Assembly (NCBI RefSeq): GCF_029960665.1
Contig: NZ_JASBRB010000005.1
Coordinates: 62,001-126,000, forward strand
DNA length: 64,000 nt
Reading direction: 5' to 3'
From: Pseudarthrobacter sp. AL07
Lineage (GTDB): Bacteria > Actinomycetota > Actinomycetes > Actinomycetales > Micrococcaceae
Below are positions 19,648 through 28,935 of the stretch, piece by piece; the stretch's first letter is position 1; each line of letters starts with the position of its first letter. The position numbers and the translations under genes were made by a program. A model generated the notes under the pieces. That model was given only the letters and a program-made list of their open reading frames with translations. It did not search any database and had not been told where the DNA came from.

Positions 19648-20489
19648 CAATCAGCGAGGAGAGGCTGCTTTTCGCCGGCTTCGATCTTCGCATCCAGGCT
19701 GTTGCCTTTTACGGGCATGGGGCAGGTGCCATACGGGGTGAAGGCGCTGGGGTAGTTGATGGCGCGGTTGAAGTCCAGAACCACAGTGGCCTTCCCTGAC
19801 GCGTCAACCCGGGGCCGGGGGGTTGAGACTTTGCGCCATTCATCCGTTGATTCGCCGTTGGTTTCGTCATGGAACGTGATGGTCAGCGCCCCCAGTTGTT
19901 CCTCTTCGGCGTGCAGCCGGTACTCATGCTCAATCCCCGGTAGCCGGAAAACCACCTCGCCCACCGAATAATGCAACCCGTCCACCAGCGGATTGGCGGT
20001 TCCGATCGGGATCGCCACAGGCTCGGGATACGCCTCATAGGCTGCCTGGATCACCAGGGCCGGGTTGTAATCGAAGGTGGGAACGCCGTCGAACTCTGTC
20101 AGCACCGGCGACCCGGAATCGTGGGTCCGGATGGCGTACCGGTCTGCGCGCATGGCGAGTTCCACCACTACCTGCTGCCCGTCAGGGCCGCCGAACTGCA
20201 CCCACATCAGGGATTCCTCGTTGGCCAGGGAGGCAGTAATGGTCCCGTCAACGGGCTCGCCGGTTTCCACCAGCGTCAGGCCGTCCTGCGCCGCAGCGGT
20301 GAGTGACGCCGTCGTGCCGTCCGTTGACCAGAGGCCGGGGGCGAGTTCGACGGCGGCGGGCCGGGATTCCAGCCACTGGAAGGAGGTGAGGGTCAGCCAG
20401 CCGTGGCGGGCGGCGAGGGCTTTGTTTCGGTTGGTGCGGAAACGCTGCCAGCGTTCCAGCTGCGCGACGGCGTTGGCGGTGGTATTCAT
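19647..20489 (-). CDS. DUF1684 domain protein
   Basis: 280 residues. The closing block VLDFNRAINYPSAFTPYGTC followed by PMPVKGNSLDAKIEAGEK is the DUF1684 signature. The N-terminus WQRFRTNRNKALAARHGWLTL is also typical. No signal peptide. Function unknown; members are widespread in actinobacteria. A ribosome-binding site AGGAACC precedes the ATG. It is divergent from the reductase gene. Confidence 0.88.
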   Translation of the reverse strand: MNTTANAVAQLERWQRFRTNRNKALAARHGWLTLTSFQWLESRPAAVELAPGLWSTDGTTASLTAAAQDGLTLVETGEPVDGTITASLANEESLMWVQFGGPDGQQVVVELAMRADRYAIRTHDSGSPVLTEFDGVPTFDYNPALVIQAAYEAYPEPVAIPIGTANPLVDGLHYSVGEVVFRLPGIEHEYRLHAEEEQLGALTITFHDETNGESTDEWRKVSTPRPRVDASGKATVVLDFNRAINYPSAFTPYGTCPMPVKGNSLDAKIEAGEKQPLLAD

Positions 20490-20701
20490 GGTTCCTCCAA
20501 AAGGGGTTGTGATTCCCCGGCTACGACGTCAAGGTTTACAACCCGGCGCGGACGCTGTCCATTCCACCACGGACCGACGCGGAGCACCACGGACCTCGCG
20601 CCGCGTTGCTGCCGCAGCCCTTGTCTTGCAGGCGGCGGAGAGTAACGTCGAAAGCGACGGAACCTAGTTTCCGGACTCCCACGGCTGAACTTGGAGGAAC
20701 C

Positions 20702-21382
20702 ATGAAAATCGCGGTCCTGGGTACGGGTTTTGCAGGCCGGACCCTGGCGGGCGCGCTGTCCGCGCTGGGACACGACGTGGTGGTGGGAACCCGCGCCCCG
20801 GGAGAGACTCTTGCCCGCAGTGCGCCGGACGCCATGGGCACGCCGCCCTTCAGCGAGTGGCACTTAGCGAACCAGCACATAGCACTGGAAACGTTCGCGG
20901 AGGCAGCAGCCGGGGCGGAACTGGTAGTCAATGCAACGAACGGCGCGGGTGCGCTCAGTGCCCTCGGCGCCGCGGGCTCGGCCAACCTGTCGGGGAAAGT
21001 GGTGGTGGACGTTTCCAACCCGCTCGACTTCTCCCAGGGCATGCCGCCGGTCCTGAACCCGGTCAACACGGACAGCAACGCCGAACGGATCCAGCACGCG
21101 TTCCCGGAGGCCCGAGTGGTCAAAACCCTGAACACCATGAACGCCGGGCTGATGGTTGACCCCGGGCGGCTGGGCGGCGGGGCCCACTCGGTGTTTGTCT
21201 CCGGCGACGACGCAGACGCCAAGAACACCGTGACGGCCCTTCTCCGGGAGCTGGGCCACCGCGATATTATTGACCTCGGAGACATCACCACCGCTCGTGG
21301 GACGGAGATGATGCTCCCGGTGTGGTTGTGCCTGTGGTCGGCGGTGGGCACTCCGGATTTCAATTTCAAGATCGTCCGCTGA
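20702..21382 (+). CDS. F420-dependent NADP oxidoreductase-like protein
   Basis: 226 residues from ATG 20702, preceded by GGAGGAACC, which fixes the start. The dinucleotide fold is IAVLGTGFAGRTLAGALSAL followed by VGTRAP, whose Thr/Arg fits NADP(H). VVVDVSNPLDFSQG and VVKTLNTMNAGLMVDP are standard blocks of the NpdG-like family. Members transfer hydride between F420 or flavin and NADP. No F420 genes are near, so the partner is open. Confidence 0.83.
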   Translation: MKIAVLGTGFAGRTLAGALSALGHDVVVGTRAPGETLARSAPDAMGTPPFSEWHLANQHIALETFAEAAAGAELVVNATNGAGALSALGAAGSANLSGKVVVDVSNPLDFSQGMPPVLNPVNTDSNAERIQHAFPEARVVKTLNTMNAGLMVDPGRLGGGAHSVFVSGDDADAKNTVTALLRELGHRDIIDLGDITTARGTEMMLPVWLCLWSAVGTPDFNFKIVR

Positions 21383-21533
21383 GGTCCATTCCGGCAGGGC
21401 GGAGACCGGTGCAATATCTGAGACGGATTCCGCCTTCGCCATCCCGTGCAGGTAGCATCGATAGCTAGTAACGTGGCTCACAGTATCCAGCGCAGTGTAC
21501 GAGCCAAGTCCGAACCCTCGAAAGACAGTTTCC

Positions 21534-24356
21534 ATGGCTAACACTGCAATGAATTCCGCAACCGACCTCGCCTCTGAACTGAGGGCCGATGTCCGGCGCG
21601 TCTCCACCCTGCTGGGCGAATCCCTGGTCCGCCAGCACGGGCCCGAACTCCTGGATCTGGTGGAGCAGGTGCGCCTCCTCACCAAGGAATCCAAGGAAGC
21701 CGCCCGTGGCGGTGCCGATGCTACCGGCCCCTGGAGTGCGCACGACGTCGTCGAGCAGGTCCGCGAACTGCTCGGCTCCCTGCCGATCGAGCAAGCCACA
21801 GACCTGGTGCGTGCGTTCGCGTTCTACTTCCACCTGGCCAACGCAGCCGAGCAGGTCCACCGGGTCCGCGGCCTGCGGACCCGGCAGGAGAAGGACGGGT
21901 GGCTGGCCAAGGCCGTCACCGAAATCGTCGCCCAGGCGGGGCCTGAAGTCCTGCAGGAAGTGGTCAACGGGCTGGACGTCCGGCCCATCTTCACCGCCCA
22001 CCCCACCGAGGCTTCGCGCCGTTCCGTGCTGGACAAGATCCGCAGGCTCTCCGATGTCCTGGCCGAGCCCACGAGGGAAGGCACCACCGCGCGCCGCCGG
22101 CAGGACCGCCAGCTTTCGGAAGTCATCGACCAGATGTGGCAGACCGACGAACTGCGCCAGGTCCGCCCCACCCCGGTGGACGAGGCCCGCAACGCGATCT
22201 ACTACCTCGGCGGCATCCTGACCGACGCCATGCCCGAAATGCTCTCGGACTTCTCGGAACTGCTCGGTGAGCACGGCGTCAGCCTTTCGTCCCAGGACGC
22301 ACCCATCCGGTTTGGGTCCTGGATCGGCGGCGACAGGGACGGCAACCCCAACGTCACGGCGGCGGTCACCAGGGAAATCCTGCAGATCCAGAACCAGCAC
22401 GCCGTCCGCATCAGCATCGCAATGATGGACGAGCTGATCTCCATCCTGTCCAACTCCACCGCCTTGTCCGGCGCGGACCAGTCCCTGCTGGACTCCATCA
22501 ACGCGGACCTGAAAAAGTTGCCGGGCCTGGACCGGCGCGTCCTGGAGCTCAACGCCCAGGAACCCTACCGACTCAAACTCACGTGCATCAAGGCCAAGCT
22601 CATCAACACGGGCAAACGGGTTGCCGCGGACTCCACCCACGAGCACGGCCGTGACTACAGGTCCACCGAGGAACTCCTCAACGACCTCGAACTGCTGGAG
22701 CTGTCCCTCCGTAATCACTCGGCGTCGCTCGTTGCCGATGGCGCGCTGGCCCGGGTCCGCCGCGCCGTCGCCTCCTTCGGCCTCCACCTGGCCACCCTGG
22801 ACATCCGCGAGCACGCCGACCACCACCATGACGCCGTTGGCCAGCTGATGGACCGGCTGGGGGGCCCCGGCATCCGCTATGCGGAACTGAGCCGCGTTGA
22901 ACGCTTTGAGGTTCTCGGTTCGGAGCTGGCGTCACGCCGGCCGTTGTCCGGCCACCCGATTAAGCTCGACGGCGTCGCTGACGGCACGTACGACGTCTTC
23001 CGCGAGGTCCGCCGCGCTCTGCGCACATATGGCCCGGACGTCATCGAGACCTACATTATTTCCATGACCCGCGGCGCGGACGATGTCCTGGCCGCTGCTG
23101 TCCTGGCCCGCGAGGCAGGCCTGATCAACCTGTTTGGCGAATCTCCCTATGCCAGGATCGGGTTCGCGCCCCTGCTGGAGACCGTGGCGGAACTGCGAGC
23201 CTCGGCGGAGATCGTGGACCAGCTGCTGTCCGTTCCGTCCTACCGAGACCTGGTCCGGCTGCGCGGCGACGTCCAGGAAATCATGCTGGGTTACTCGGAT
23301 TCCAACAAGGAATCCGGCGTGATGACCAGCCAGTGGGAGATCCACAAGACCCAGCGGAACCTCCGCGACGTGGCGGCCAAGCATGGCGTCCGTGTCCGGT
23401 TGTTCCACGGCCGCGGCGGGTCCGTGGGCCGCGGCGGCGGACCCACCTACGACGCCATCATGGCCCAGCCCAACGGCGTGCTCGAAGGCGAGATCAAGTT
23501 CACCGAACAGGGAGAGGTCATCTCGGACAAGTACTCGCTGCCGGAGCTGGCCCGGGAAAACCTGGAGCTGTCCCTCGCGGCTGTGCTCCAGGGCTCGGCC
23601 CTGCACCGGGACCCGCGCACCTCGGATGACCAGCGCGAACGGTACGGGCACGTTATGGAGATCATCTCCGACGGCGCCTTCGACCGGTACCGGAATCTGA
23701 TTGACCATCCGGACCTGCCCGCGTACTTCCTGGCCTCCACCCCGGTGGAGCAGCTCGGTTCGCTGAATATCGGCTCCCGTCCGTCCAAGCGCCCGGATTC
23801 CGGGGCAGGGCTTGGCGGATTGCGCGCCATTCCGTGGGTGTTCGGCTGGACGCAGTCCCGGCAGATCGTGCCGGGCTGGTTCGGTGTGGGCTCGGGCCTG
23901 AAGGCTGCCCGCGAGGCCGGAAACTCCGCCCAGCTGGTGGAGATGATGCAAAACTGGCACTTCTTCCGGTCCGTTGTCTCCAACGTTGAGATGACGCTGG
24001 CCAAAACGGACCTGGACATCGCCGGGTATTACGTGGCCACCCTGGTTCCCAAGGAATTGCACCACATTTTCGCGGCCATCCGTGAAGAGTTTGAACTCAC
24101 GGTCACCGAGATCCAGAACCTGACCGGTGAGAATGTGCTCCTCGACGCGCAGCCGACACTTAAGCGTTCGCTTGAGATCCGGGACCAGTACCTGGACCCC
24201 ATCAGCTACCTGCAGGTGGAACTGCTCCGCCGTGTGCGGGCTGCCCAGGGCGCCGAAGACGAGAGCATCAGCGGTGCCGAGATCGACGAACGTCTCCAGC
24301 GGGCCATGCTGATCACCGTTAACGGGGTAGCGGCCGGCCTGCGCAACACGGGCTGA
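21534..24356 (+). CDS. ppc: Phosphoenolpyruvate carboxylase
   Basis: 940 residues from ATG 21534. The catalytic His block is [18 protein letters not shown], the PEP/bicarbonate block [19 protein letters not shown], and the Gly-rich loop [35 protein letters not shown] and [16 protein letters not shown] are also intact, and the usual C-terminus is [10 protein letters not shown]. It forms oxaloacetate from PEP and bicarbonate and refills the TCA cycle. It appears to be monocistronic. Confidence 0.97.
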   Translation: MANTAMNSATDLASELRADVRRVSTLLGESLVRQHGPELLDLVEQVRLLTKESKEAARGGADATGPWSAHDVVEQVRELLGSLPIEQATDLVRAFAFYFHLANAAEQVHRVRGLRTRQEKDGWLAKAVTEIVAQAGPEVLQEVVNGLDVRPIFTAHPTEASRRSVLDKIRRLSDVLAEPTREGTTARRRQDRQLSEVIDQMWQTDELRQVRPTPVDEARNAIYYLGGILTDAMPEMLSDFSELLGEHGVSLSSQDAPIRFGSWIGGDRDGNPNVTAAVTREILQIQNQHAVRISIAMMDELISILSNSTALSGADQSLLDSINADLKKLPGLDRRVLELNAQEPYRLKLTCIKAKLINTGKRVAADSTHEHGRDYRSTEELLNDLELLELSLRNHSASLVADGALARVRRAVASFGLHLATLDIREHADHHHDAVGQLMDRLGGPGIRYAELSRVERFEVLGSELASRRPLSGHPIKLDGVADGTYDVFREVRRALRTYGPDVIETYIISMTRGADDVLAAAVLAREAGLINLFGESPYARIGFAPLLETVAELRASAEIVDQLLSVPSYRDLVRLRGDVQEIMLGYSDSNKESGVMTSQWEIHKTQRNLRDVAAKHGVRVRLFHGRGGSVGRGGGPTYDAIMAQPNGVLEGEIKFTEQGEVISDKYSLPELARENLELSLAAVLQGSALHRDPRTSDDQRERYGHVMEIISDGAFDRYRNLIDHPDLPAYFLASTPVEQLGSLNIGSRPSKRPDSGAGLGGLRAIPWVFGWTQSRQIVPGWFGVGSGLKAAREAGNSAQLVEMMQNWHFFRSVVSNVEMTLAKTDLDIAGYYVATLVPKELHHIFAAIREEFELTVTEIQNLTGENVLLDAQPTLKRSLEIRDQYLDPISYLQVELLRRVRAAQGAEDESISGAEIDERLQRAMLITVNGVAAGLRNTG

Positions 24357-24360
24357 CCCC

Positions 24361-24409
24361 GGACGCTCTCTCACTTAATGCGGCTTTCCCCCCAACGCTC
24401 TCTCACCGG
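24361..24409. repeat. Intergenic repeat, CGCTCTCTCAC family, second locus
   Basis: GGACGCTCTCTCACTT at 24361-24376 is identical to 2013-2028. A second direct copy, CAACGCTCTCTCACCGG, lies at 24393-24409. It starts 5 bp after the ppc stop. Here the two copies are direct, so it does not form the hairpin possible at the first locus. Confidence 0.65.
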
Positions 24410-24472
24410 TCGGGGCCGGATCCCCAGCACGCCCACTTTGCCGGGTATTCCGAGGTACATGATAGGTCCGCC

Positions 24473-24964
24473 TTAGGTCTGCGTGGAGGCGTACTGGCTC
24501 AGGAGATCGACGACGGCGGCCATCGCCGCCGGGATGGCGGCGGACACGGACGGTGTCAGCCCGATGCCGTCGGTGACGTCGGCCGGAACACAGCCCACCA
24601 CATAGGTCACGGGGGCCTCGCCGCCCAGCGATCTGAGCTTGCCCAGGACGGCGGCAGGATCCATGCCGTGCGGGTCCAAAGTGGCGCCGGCGTCGAGATC
24701 CTCACTGCGGATCCGGAGCACACGGAGACTGCCCGGCGCTTCGTTGTGTACCGTCCCCAACTCCGGCGGCACGGCATCCACAAGGACCAGCATGTCCACT
24801 CCGGCCAGGAGATCGTAGGCCAGGTGCATGCCGCGGATGCCGTAGTCTGCCACCTCGACGCCGGGCGGCAGGTCCGCCTCCGAGGCCAGCCGGCGGGCGA
24901 CTTCCGGGCCGAAACCGTCGTCGCGCAGGAACATATTGCCCACGCCTGCCACCAGCACAGTCAT
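24473..24964 (-). CDS. Hydrogenase maturation protease (peptidase M52)
   Basis: 163 residues. GVGNMFLRDDGFGPEVA is the family opening, with an Asp at the first nickel-sensing position; MLVLVDAV and DPHGMDP supply the other acidic and His ligands. These proteases clip the C-terminal tail of the [NiFe]-hydrogenase large subunit after nickel insertion. This gene looks intact, but the genes just upstream (hypA/hypB and two small ones) are degraded and no hydrogenase structural gene is in the window, so it is probably a survivor of a decaying locus. Confidence 0.87.
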   Translation of the reverse strand: MTVLVAGVGNMFLRDDGFGPEVARRLASEADLPPGVEVADYGIRGMHLAYDLLAGVDMLVLVDAVPPELGTVHNEAPGSLRVLRIRSEDLDAGATLDPHGMDPAAVLGKLRSLGGEAPVTYVVGCVPADVTDGIGLTPSVSAAIPAAMAAVVDLLSQYASTQT

Positions 24965-25092
24965 AGCGGGGTCGCATTCGCCGTGCCTTCAGGCATCGCT
25001 GGACGTCGGGGGCCGAGCGGATTCACACATAGACGGCGCCGAGTGCCAACGCCCGCCAGAAACGCTACAGTGGCCATTCCGATGATTCTCAT
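24961..25092 (-). pseudogene. Small DUF6893-like hydrogenase-locus protein, frameshifted
   Basis: The open frame from ATG 25092 gives 43 residues beginning MRIIGMATVAFLAG, then an Arg/Pro-rich tail unlike any small membrane protein. Read in another frame, the same DNA gives ALALGAVYV, a stop, then IRSAPDVQRCLKARRM. That ending fits the short one-helix DUF6893 proteins encoded in actinobacterial hydrogenase loci. One frameshift and one nonsense change would explain it. It overlaps the protease start by ATGA. Confidence 0.5.
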
Positions 25093-25282
25093 GGCGGGCT
25101 TTCCTTTCCATCCTGCCCCAGGTTTCGAGCTCTTCCGGTGAGTAATGGAAGGACCGGCCGTACCCCGCGTGGAGGTCTGCGGCGGGATCCTGGTCGAGGA
25201 CCCGGCCCACGTGGGTGCTGCCGTCAACATCGACGTGCACGTTGGTGACGCGGCCCGTTTGCCCGGCGAAAACAGGTCCTTT
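25088..25282 (-). pseudogene. C-terminal fragment of an unidentified hydrogenase-locus gene
   Basis: An open stretch after an in-frame TGA (25283-25285) reads GPVFAGQTGRVTNVHVDVDG, then GRVLDQDPAADLHAGYGRSF and HYSPEELETWGRMERKARHE, and then slips into the next gene. The codon use and composition look like real protein, but it has no start codon and is cut off at its 5' end. Position between hypA/hypB and the protease suggests a hydrogenase subunit or accessory protein. I do not recognise it. Confidence 0.45.
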
Positions 25283-25304
25283 TCATCGGCCCGCCGGCCC
25301 GTAT

Positions 25305-25841
25305 TCACCCGGCCCCGGCTCCGGTGTTGATCTGCACCACGGGCCGGCCGGCTTTGCGGATGCGATCTGCGTCGAGGGAGGTTTCCTGATCCCCTTCGAT
25401 GAAACCGGCCTGCAGCCGGTCTACCAGTTCCGTGAGCCTCAGCACCGGGAGCGTGGTTTTGCCGAAGCAGGGGGAGTTCATCGTGTTCAGCGCCCGGACG
25501 TTCCGCCCGGCGAGCCAGCCGCGGTTCCGTTCCGCAAGGAGGCCGTTCTTGGCCAGCAGGTTCTGCTCCAGCGGGATGAGTTCCGGGGTGTGCGCGTGAC
25601 CGTCGGGAGTGCGCGTATGTCCAGGTTCGCGGGAATGCTCATGGGCCTGCGGCTCCTCGATCCGCAGCCGCGCCCCCGCCAGGGTGGTACCCGCTGAAGC
25701 CACATCAAAACATAACCGGAGGGCGTCCGGAAGCACTCCCGATAACGACCCGATCCGAAGGCTGACGCCCGTGACTGCCTGGCCGCCTGTCCTGTCCAAA
25801 ACCGCGTCGATGAGGCTTTGTCTGATCGAGAGTTCGTGCAT
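25305..25841 (-). pseudogene. hypA-hypB fusion relic (nickel insertion proteins)
   Basis: Residues 1 to about 66 are the HypA N-terminal half (MHELSIRQSLIDAVLDRTGG ... ARLRIEEP), ending before its CxxC zinc domain. The frame then enters HypB: a His-rich stretch, PLEQNLLAKNGLLAERNRGW, GFIEGDQETSLDADRIRKAG and VVQINTGAG, followed by a stop. The HypB P-loop reads NSPCFGKTTL instead of SPGxGKTTL, so the first Gly is lost, and the metal-binding and later GTPase motifs are gone. An internal deletion joined the two genes. The product cannot be a working nickel chaperone. Confidence 0.8.
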
Positions 25842-26273
25842 GGGTACTGCCCCCTATCTGCCCAAGATAGGCTCGTCGAGGCCATAAATCAACCTCGAAT
25901 TTGACGGCTGTGCATGCGTCGGCTAGGGGCCTCTTGTCATCCCAGAATTCTGCAATGACGCGGAAACCGGAGGCTCGGCAATGCAGCAACCGGAAGCTGG
26001 AGGCAACACGCCGACGCAGGCCAGGACCTGCAGGTCCAGTAACTTTTCCGGCCGGTCCAGGAACACGTTGACCGGCCGGGATCGGGCATCGATCGGTGGA
26101 ATGGCGGCCTTTGCGCTGGGTGTCGGCTCCGAGCAGATGATTTCCCTCCTGGTGGACAGCGCCGGGATCCGGTCCGGTAGCGGCATCGGCAGCTGGACCG
26201 TTGGCCGGACCAGTCAGGGGCAGCGGACGGCGGTCTAGCCAGGCCAGCGGACGGCCGGGATAGGGTTGAAGGC
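25842..26273. other. Intergenic region without a supported gene
   Basis: 430 bp between the hypA start and the next small gene. Short frames exist on both strands but none has family likeness or a good ribosome-binding site. Two hairpins are visible: CCTATCT/AGATAGG near 25854-25872, and a 10-bp stem CCGGCCGGTC/GACCGGCCGG at 26048-26079 with a 12-nt loop. It may be an old hydrogenase-locus remnant. Confidence 0.5.
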
Positions 26274-26579
26274 ATGCCTTCGTTCCAGACGCGCCTGAAA
26301 ATCACCGGACTGAAACCTGGCAACCCGCCGGAAGCCGTGATGGCCGCCGCTGTTGAGGCATTGGAGTCCCGCCACCATGTGGAATCCAACCAGATCGAAC
26401 TGGCCGCCGGCGTCCCGCAGCTGAACCTGCGATTCCTCGTGGAGGCGACCGAATACAGCGGTGAGAACCAGCAGGCATGCGAATCGGCAGCGATGATGCG
26501 CGATGCCGTCGAACGCGTTGCGCTCACAGGCTCACTGACGGTGCTCCGCCGCAACCGCGGCCGCTGGGCGCCTGTTTAG
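26274..26579 (+). CDS. Small conserved hypothetical protein
   Basis: 101 residues, MPSFQTRLKITGLKPGNPPE to LTVLRRNRGRWAPV. It is a compact alpha/beta protein with no signal peptide or membrane helix. The middle region (VESNQIELAAGVPQLNLRFLVEA) looks like a ferredoxin-like alpha-beta unit. No close family recognised. It is convergent with the DedA gene, which ends 25 bp away. Confidence 0.55.
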   Translation: MPSFQTRLKITGLKPGNPPEAVMAAAVEALESRHHVESNQIELAAGVPQLNLRFLVEATEYSGENQQACESAAMMRDAVERVALTGSLTVLRRNRGRWAPV

Positions 26580-26604
26580 CTCACTCATGCGACCTCGGCG
26601 GAGC

Positions 26605-27228
26605 TCACTCGCCGGGGGCGGGCTCGTCCACGGGAGAGCGGGTGCCGCGCCGGCGGGTCACGACGATGCCGACGACGACGCCGATCACCAGGCCCAGCAC
26701 CACACCGATCAGCGAACTCGCCCAGAACGGCAGCTTGGTTGCCGATCCCGTGAAGTAGCCCAGGCCCACTAGCCAGCTGGCCCAGAGGACCGCGCCGAGG
26801 CCGGCGCACAGGCTGAAACCCCGGGCGGAAACATCGGCGATGCCCGAAGCGGCCGACGTCGCCAGCCGCCCGCCGGGGATGAAACGGGCGCCGATGATGG
26901 TCCCGTAGGTGGAGGAGCGGCCGGCCTTGGCGATGGCCTTATGGATGCCGGTATGGACTTTGCGGCCCCAGCGCCAGCGGTCCAGGACATGGCTGAGCCG
27001 GCGTTTGAAGAGCTGGAACACCACCATGTCACCAATCCAGGACGCCACCGCGCACAGTGCCACCACCAGGAAGACGTTGGCCCGGCCGTCGGCGGAGAGG
27101 GCCCCGCCGGTGATCACCAACATTTCTGACGGGATGGGCGGGAAGATGGCATCGCCGAGGACCGTGGGGATGATCCAGAAGTAGATCGCCGCCCCCCAGC
27201 TGTCGGCATCGCCAAAGTCCATGGCCAT
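26605..27228 (-). CDS. DedA family membrane protein
   Basis: About 207 residues from ATG 27228; a GTG 12 bases upstream is an alternative and the ribosome-binding site is weak. FPPIPSEMLVITGGAL, the amphipathic RRLSHVLDRWRWGRKVHTGI and GARFIPGGRLATSAASG (the conserved Arg-rich re-entrant motif) mark the DedA family, some of whose members act as lipid flippases and support membrane homeostasis. The C-terminus is cytoplasmic and charged. Confidence 0.85.
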   Translation of the reverse strand: MAMDFGDADSWGAAIYFWIIPTVLGDAIFPPIPSEMLVITGGALSADGRANVFLVVALCAVASWIGDMVVFQLFKRRLSHVLDRWRWGRKVHTGIHKAIAKAGRSSTYGTIIGARFIPGGRLATSAASGIADVSARGFSLCAGLGAVLWASWLVGLGYFTGSATKLPFWASSLIGVVLGLVIGVVVGIVVTRRRGTRSPVDEPAPGE

Positions 27229-27326
27229 AAAGTACCGCACTTTTGCGCGGCAGCACGGCCTGAGCTGGCCGCCGGCACGGACTTCCCCTCACTGGGTTCA
27301 GAGAGCGTCCCAGTACTACGCGCGCC

Positions 27327-27359
27327 AGTACACGGACCTCAGTACACGGACCTCAGTAC
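27327..27359. repeat. Tandem repeat, 14-bp unit
   Basis: AGTACACGGACCTC occurs twice head to tail (27327-27340 and 27341-27354), followed by a partial third copy AGTAC. The second copy and the partial copy cover the stop codon region of the leftward membrane-protein gene, so that gene's last residues may have been altered by the duplication. Confidence 0.85.
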
Positions 27360-28030
27360 CCGGCGCCGATGTTCCGGCGGCGTGGCCGTGGGACTCCTCC
27401 GCGAACTTCCCTGGGAACATGGCTGAGGTGCCGTCCCGCGAGGAAATACCAGTACGGCCACGCGACCCACGCAACGGCGCCCACGGCAATTCCGGCCCCG
27501 CCGAGGCCCCAGCGGATCCAGGCAGGCGCCGGTTCCAGGGCCGTCAGCGCGGCCAATGGCAGCGCCACCACTATGGCGCCGCCGATAAACTCTCCCAGCT
27601 TCGCGAGATCCCGTGGACAGCCGCCCGACTGGAGCAGTGACCGGTGGGCCAGCAGGAACCAGCCGGCCTGGACCACCATTGCCCCCACCGAGATGCCGGT
27701 GGATACATTGAAATCGAGCTTCTTCGCGACGAGGAGGAACGAGCTTGCCGATCCTGCGGCGCTGGCCGCGATCACCACCCATTTGGCTGCCTCGGAGCCG
27801 GGTGTACGGCGCAGGCGCCGGTGGACCTGGACGATCACCGGGATGATCGTCAGCTGGAAGACGCCGCCGGTGGCATCGTTGATGGTGCCGAAGATGTAGG
27901 GTCCGTTTCTTGGCACCTCGATGGCGAACATGGCGCCCAATGTTGCCACGCCCACTACGCCTATGCCCGCGGACGCGTAGGCGAACTTGGCCGCCGTTCG
28001 ATCGCCCGGGATTTCGATGAGGGTATCCAT
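27353..28030 (-). CDS. Multi-pass membrane protein of unknown function
   Basis: 225 residues with about six hydrophobic segments (for example GIGVVGVATLGAMFAIEV, FQLTIIPVIVQVH, WVVIAASAAGSASSFLLVA and IGGAIVVALPLAALTAL) and a basic C-terminal tail. No family recognised. Its start is ATG 28030 with GAGGAAG upstream, and that ribosome-binding site lies inside a 17-bp tandem duplication. It is monocistronic. Confidence 0.65.
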   Translation of the reverse strand: MDTLIEIPGDRTAAKFAYASAGIGVVGVATLGAMFAIEVPRNGPYIFGTINDATGGVFQLTIIPVIVQVHRRLRRTPGSEAAKWVVIAASAAGSASSFLLVAKKLDFNVSTGISVGAMVVQAGWFLLAHRSLLQSGGCPRDLAKLGEFIGGAIVVALPLAALTALEPAPAWIRWGLGGAGIAVGAVAWVAWPYWYFLAGRHLSHVPREVRGGVPRPRRRNIGAGY

Positions 28031-28038
28031 GATGCTTC

Positions 28039-28072
28039 CTCGCTCGGTGTGGATTCTCGCTCGGTGTGGATT
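28039..28072. repeat. Tandem repeat, 17-bp unit
   Basis: CTCGCTCGGTGTGGATT occurs twice in direct tandem (28039-28055 and 28056-28072). It separates the start of the membrane-protein gene from the SARP-like scrap and marks the probable rearrangement point. Confidence 0.9.
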
Positions 28073-28163
28073 CCGGCTCGCGCTGTTCCCGGCTGGCCAC
28101 CGTCAGGGTATTGCTGCCGCGGCGCAACCGGCAGCCCCCCAGCAGGCTTAATTCCCAATCCAT
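28073..28163 (-). pseudogene. N-terminal scrap of a SARP/BTAD-type regulator
   Basis: From ATG 28163 the frame reads MDWELSLLGGCRLRRGSNTL then TVASREQR, the standard opening of SARP/AfsR-type regulators. It then runs straight into the 17-bp tandem repeat, after which the likeness is lost. Only about 27 codons of a gene normally of 250 or more remain. Confidence 0.6.
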
Positions 28164-28401
28164 GCGAGGGCCAGCGTCATGCCTATCCCCTTCAATCGAC
28201 CGGACAACACGCGATACCCCAGATAACTATCGTGACACTGGGGCGCATCATGTCAAGGCAGTTAGTAAAGGGGGTTTTGCTGGGTTTCCCGCAGGCAATC
28301 TCCATCATTTCTTGCTCCTGCCCGGATGAATGGAGATCAGGGGTGCTGCTGCGGTTATGCGGGGCCTTTGAGCCGCACCTCCTAAGTGGGAAACTGGCGG
28401 C

Positions 28402-28935
28402 ATGCGGATCACCATCCTCCAAGGCGATATCACCACCCGCACCGTTGACGCGATTGTGAACGCTGCAAATTCCACGCTGCTGGGCGGCGGCGGAGTGGAT
28501 GGGGCCATCCACCGGGCCGCCGGACCCGAACTGCTGGCCGCCTGCCGGGCACTGCGCAACACGGATCTGCCGCACGGACTGGCTGTGGGTGCCGCCGTCG
28601 CCACCCCGGGTTTCCGGCTCCAGGCCCGGTGGGTCATCCACACCGTGGGGCCGAATCGTCGCGCCGGGCAGACCAACCGGGCGCTGCTGGTGTCCTGTTT
28701 CAGCGAAAGCCTGCGGCTGGCGGATTCGCTGGGCGCGGCTTGCATCGCACTTCCCGCTGTGGGCGGGGGAGTCTACGGCTGGCACGGGCGCCAGGTGGCG
28801 GAGGCAGCGCACGACGCCGTTACGGGGTTTGGTGCCTCACATCCGGCCAGCGCGCTCGAGTTGGTGGAGTTTGTCCTGTTCGGCCCCGAGATGGAGCAGG
28901 CCTTCAGGACCGTGTTTGATCAACGCGGTGCTTGA
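28402..28935 (+). CDS. Macrodomain protein (O-acetyl-ADP-ribose deacetylase type)
   Basis: 177 residues. GDITTRTVDAIVNAANSTLLGGGGVDGAIHRAAG is the full ADP-ribose-binding signature of MacroD/YmdB proteins, and ALPAVGGGVYGWHGRQVAE is the second binding loop. It should hydrolyse O-acetyl-ADP-ribose and ADP-ribose on acidic residues. Its last 16 bases overlap the end of the convergent pseudouridine synthase gene. Confidence 0.93.
   Translation: MRITILQGDITTRTVDAIVNAANSTLLGGGGVDGAIHRAAGPELLAACRALRNTDLPHGLAVGAAVATPGFRLQARWVIHTVGPNRRAGQTNRALLVSCFSESLRLADSLGAACIALPAVGGGVYGWHGRQVAEAAHDAVTGFGASHPASALELVEFVLFGPEMEQAFRTVFDQRGA

Noticed and set aside
21465..24374. Long leftward open frames opposite ppc
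   Set aside because: Antisense to an intact, motif-complete PEP carboxylase; low-complexity shadow frames.
25981..26238. Possible 85-codon rightward gene in the gap after the hypA relic
   Set aside because: No ribosome-binding site, no family likeness, and it contains the hairpin at 26048-26079.
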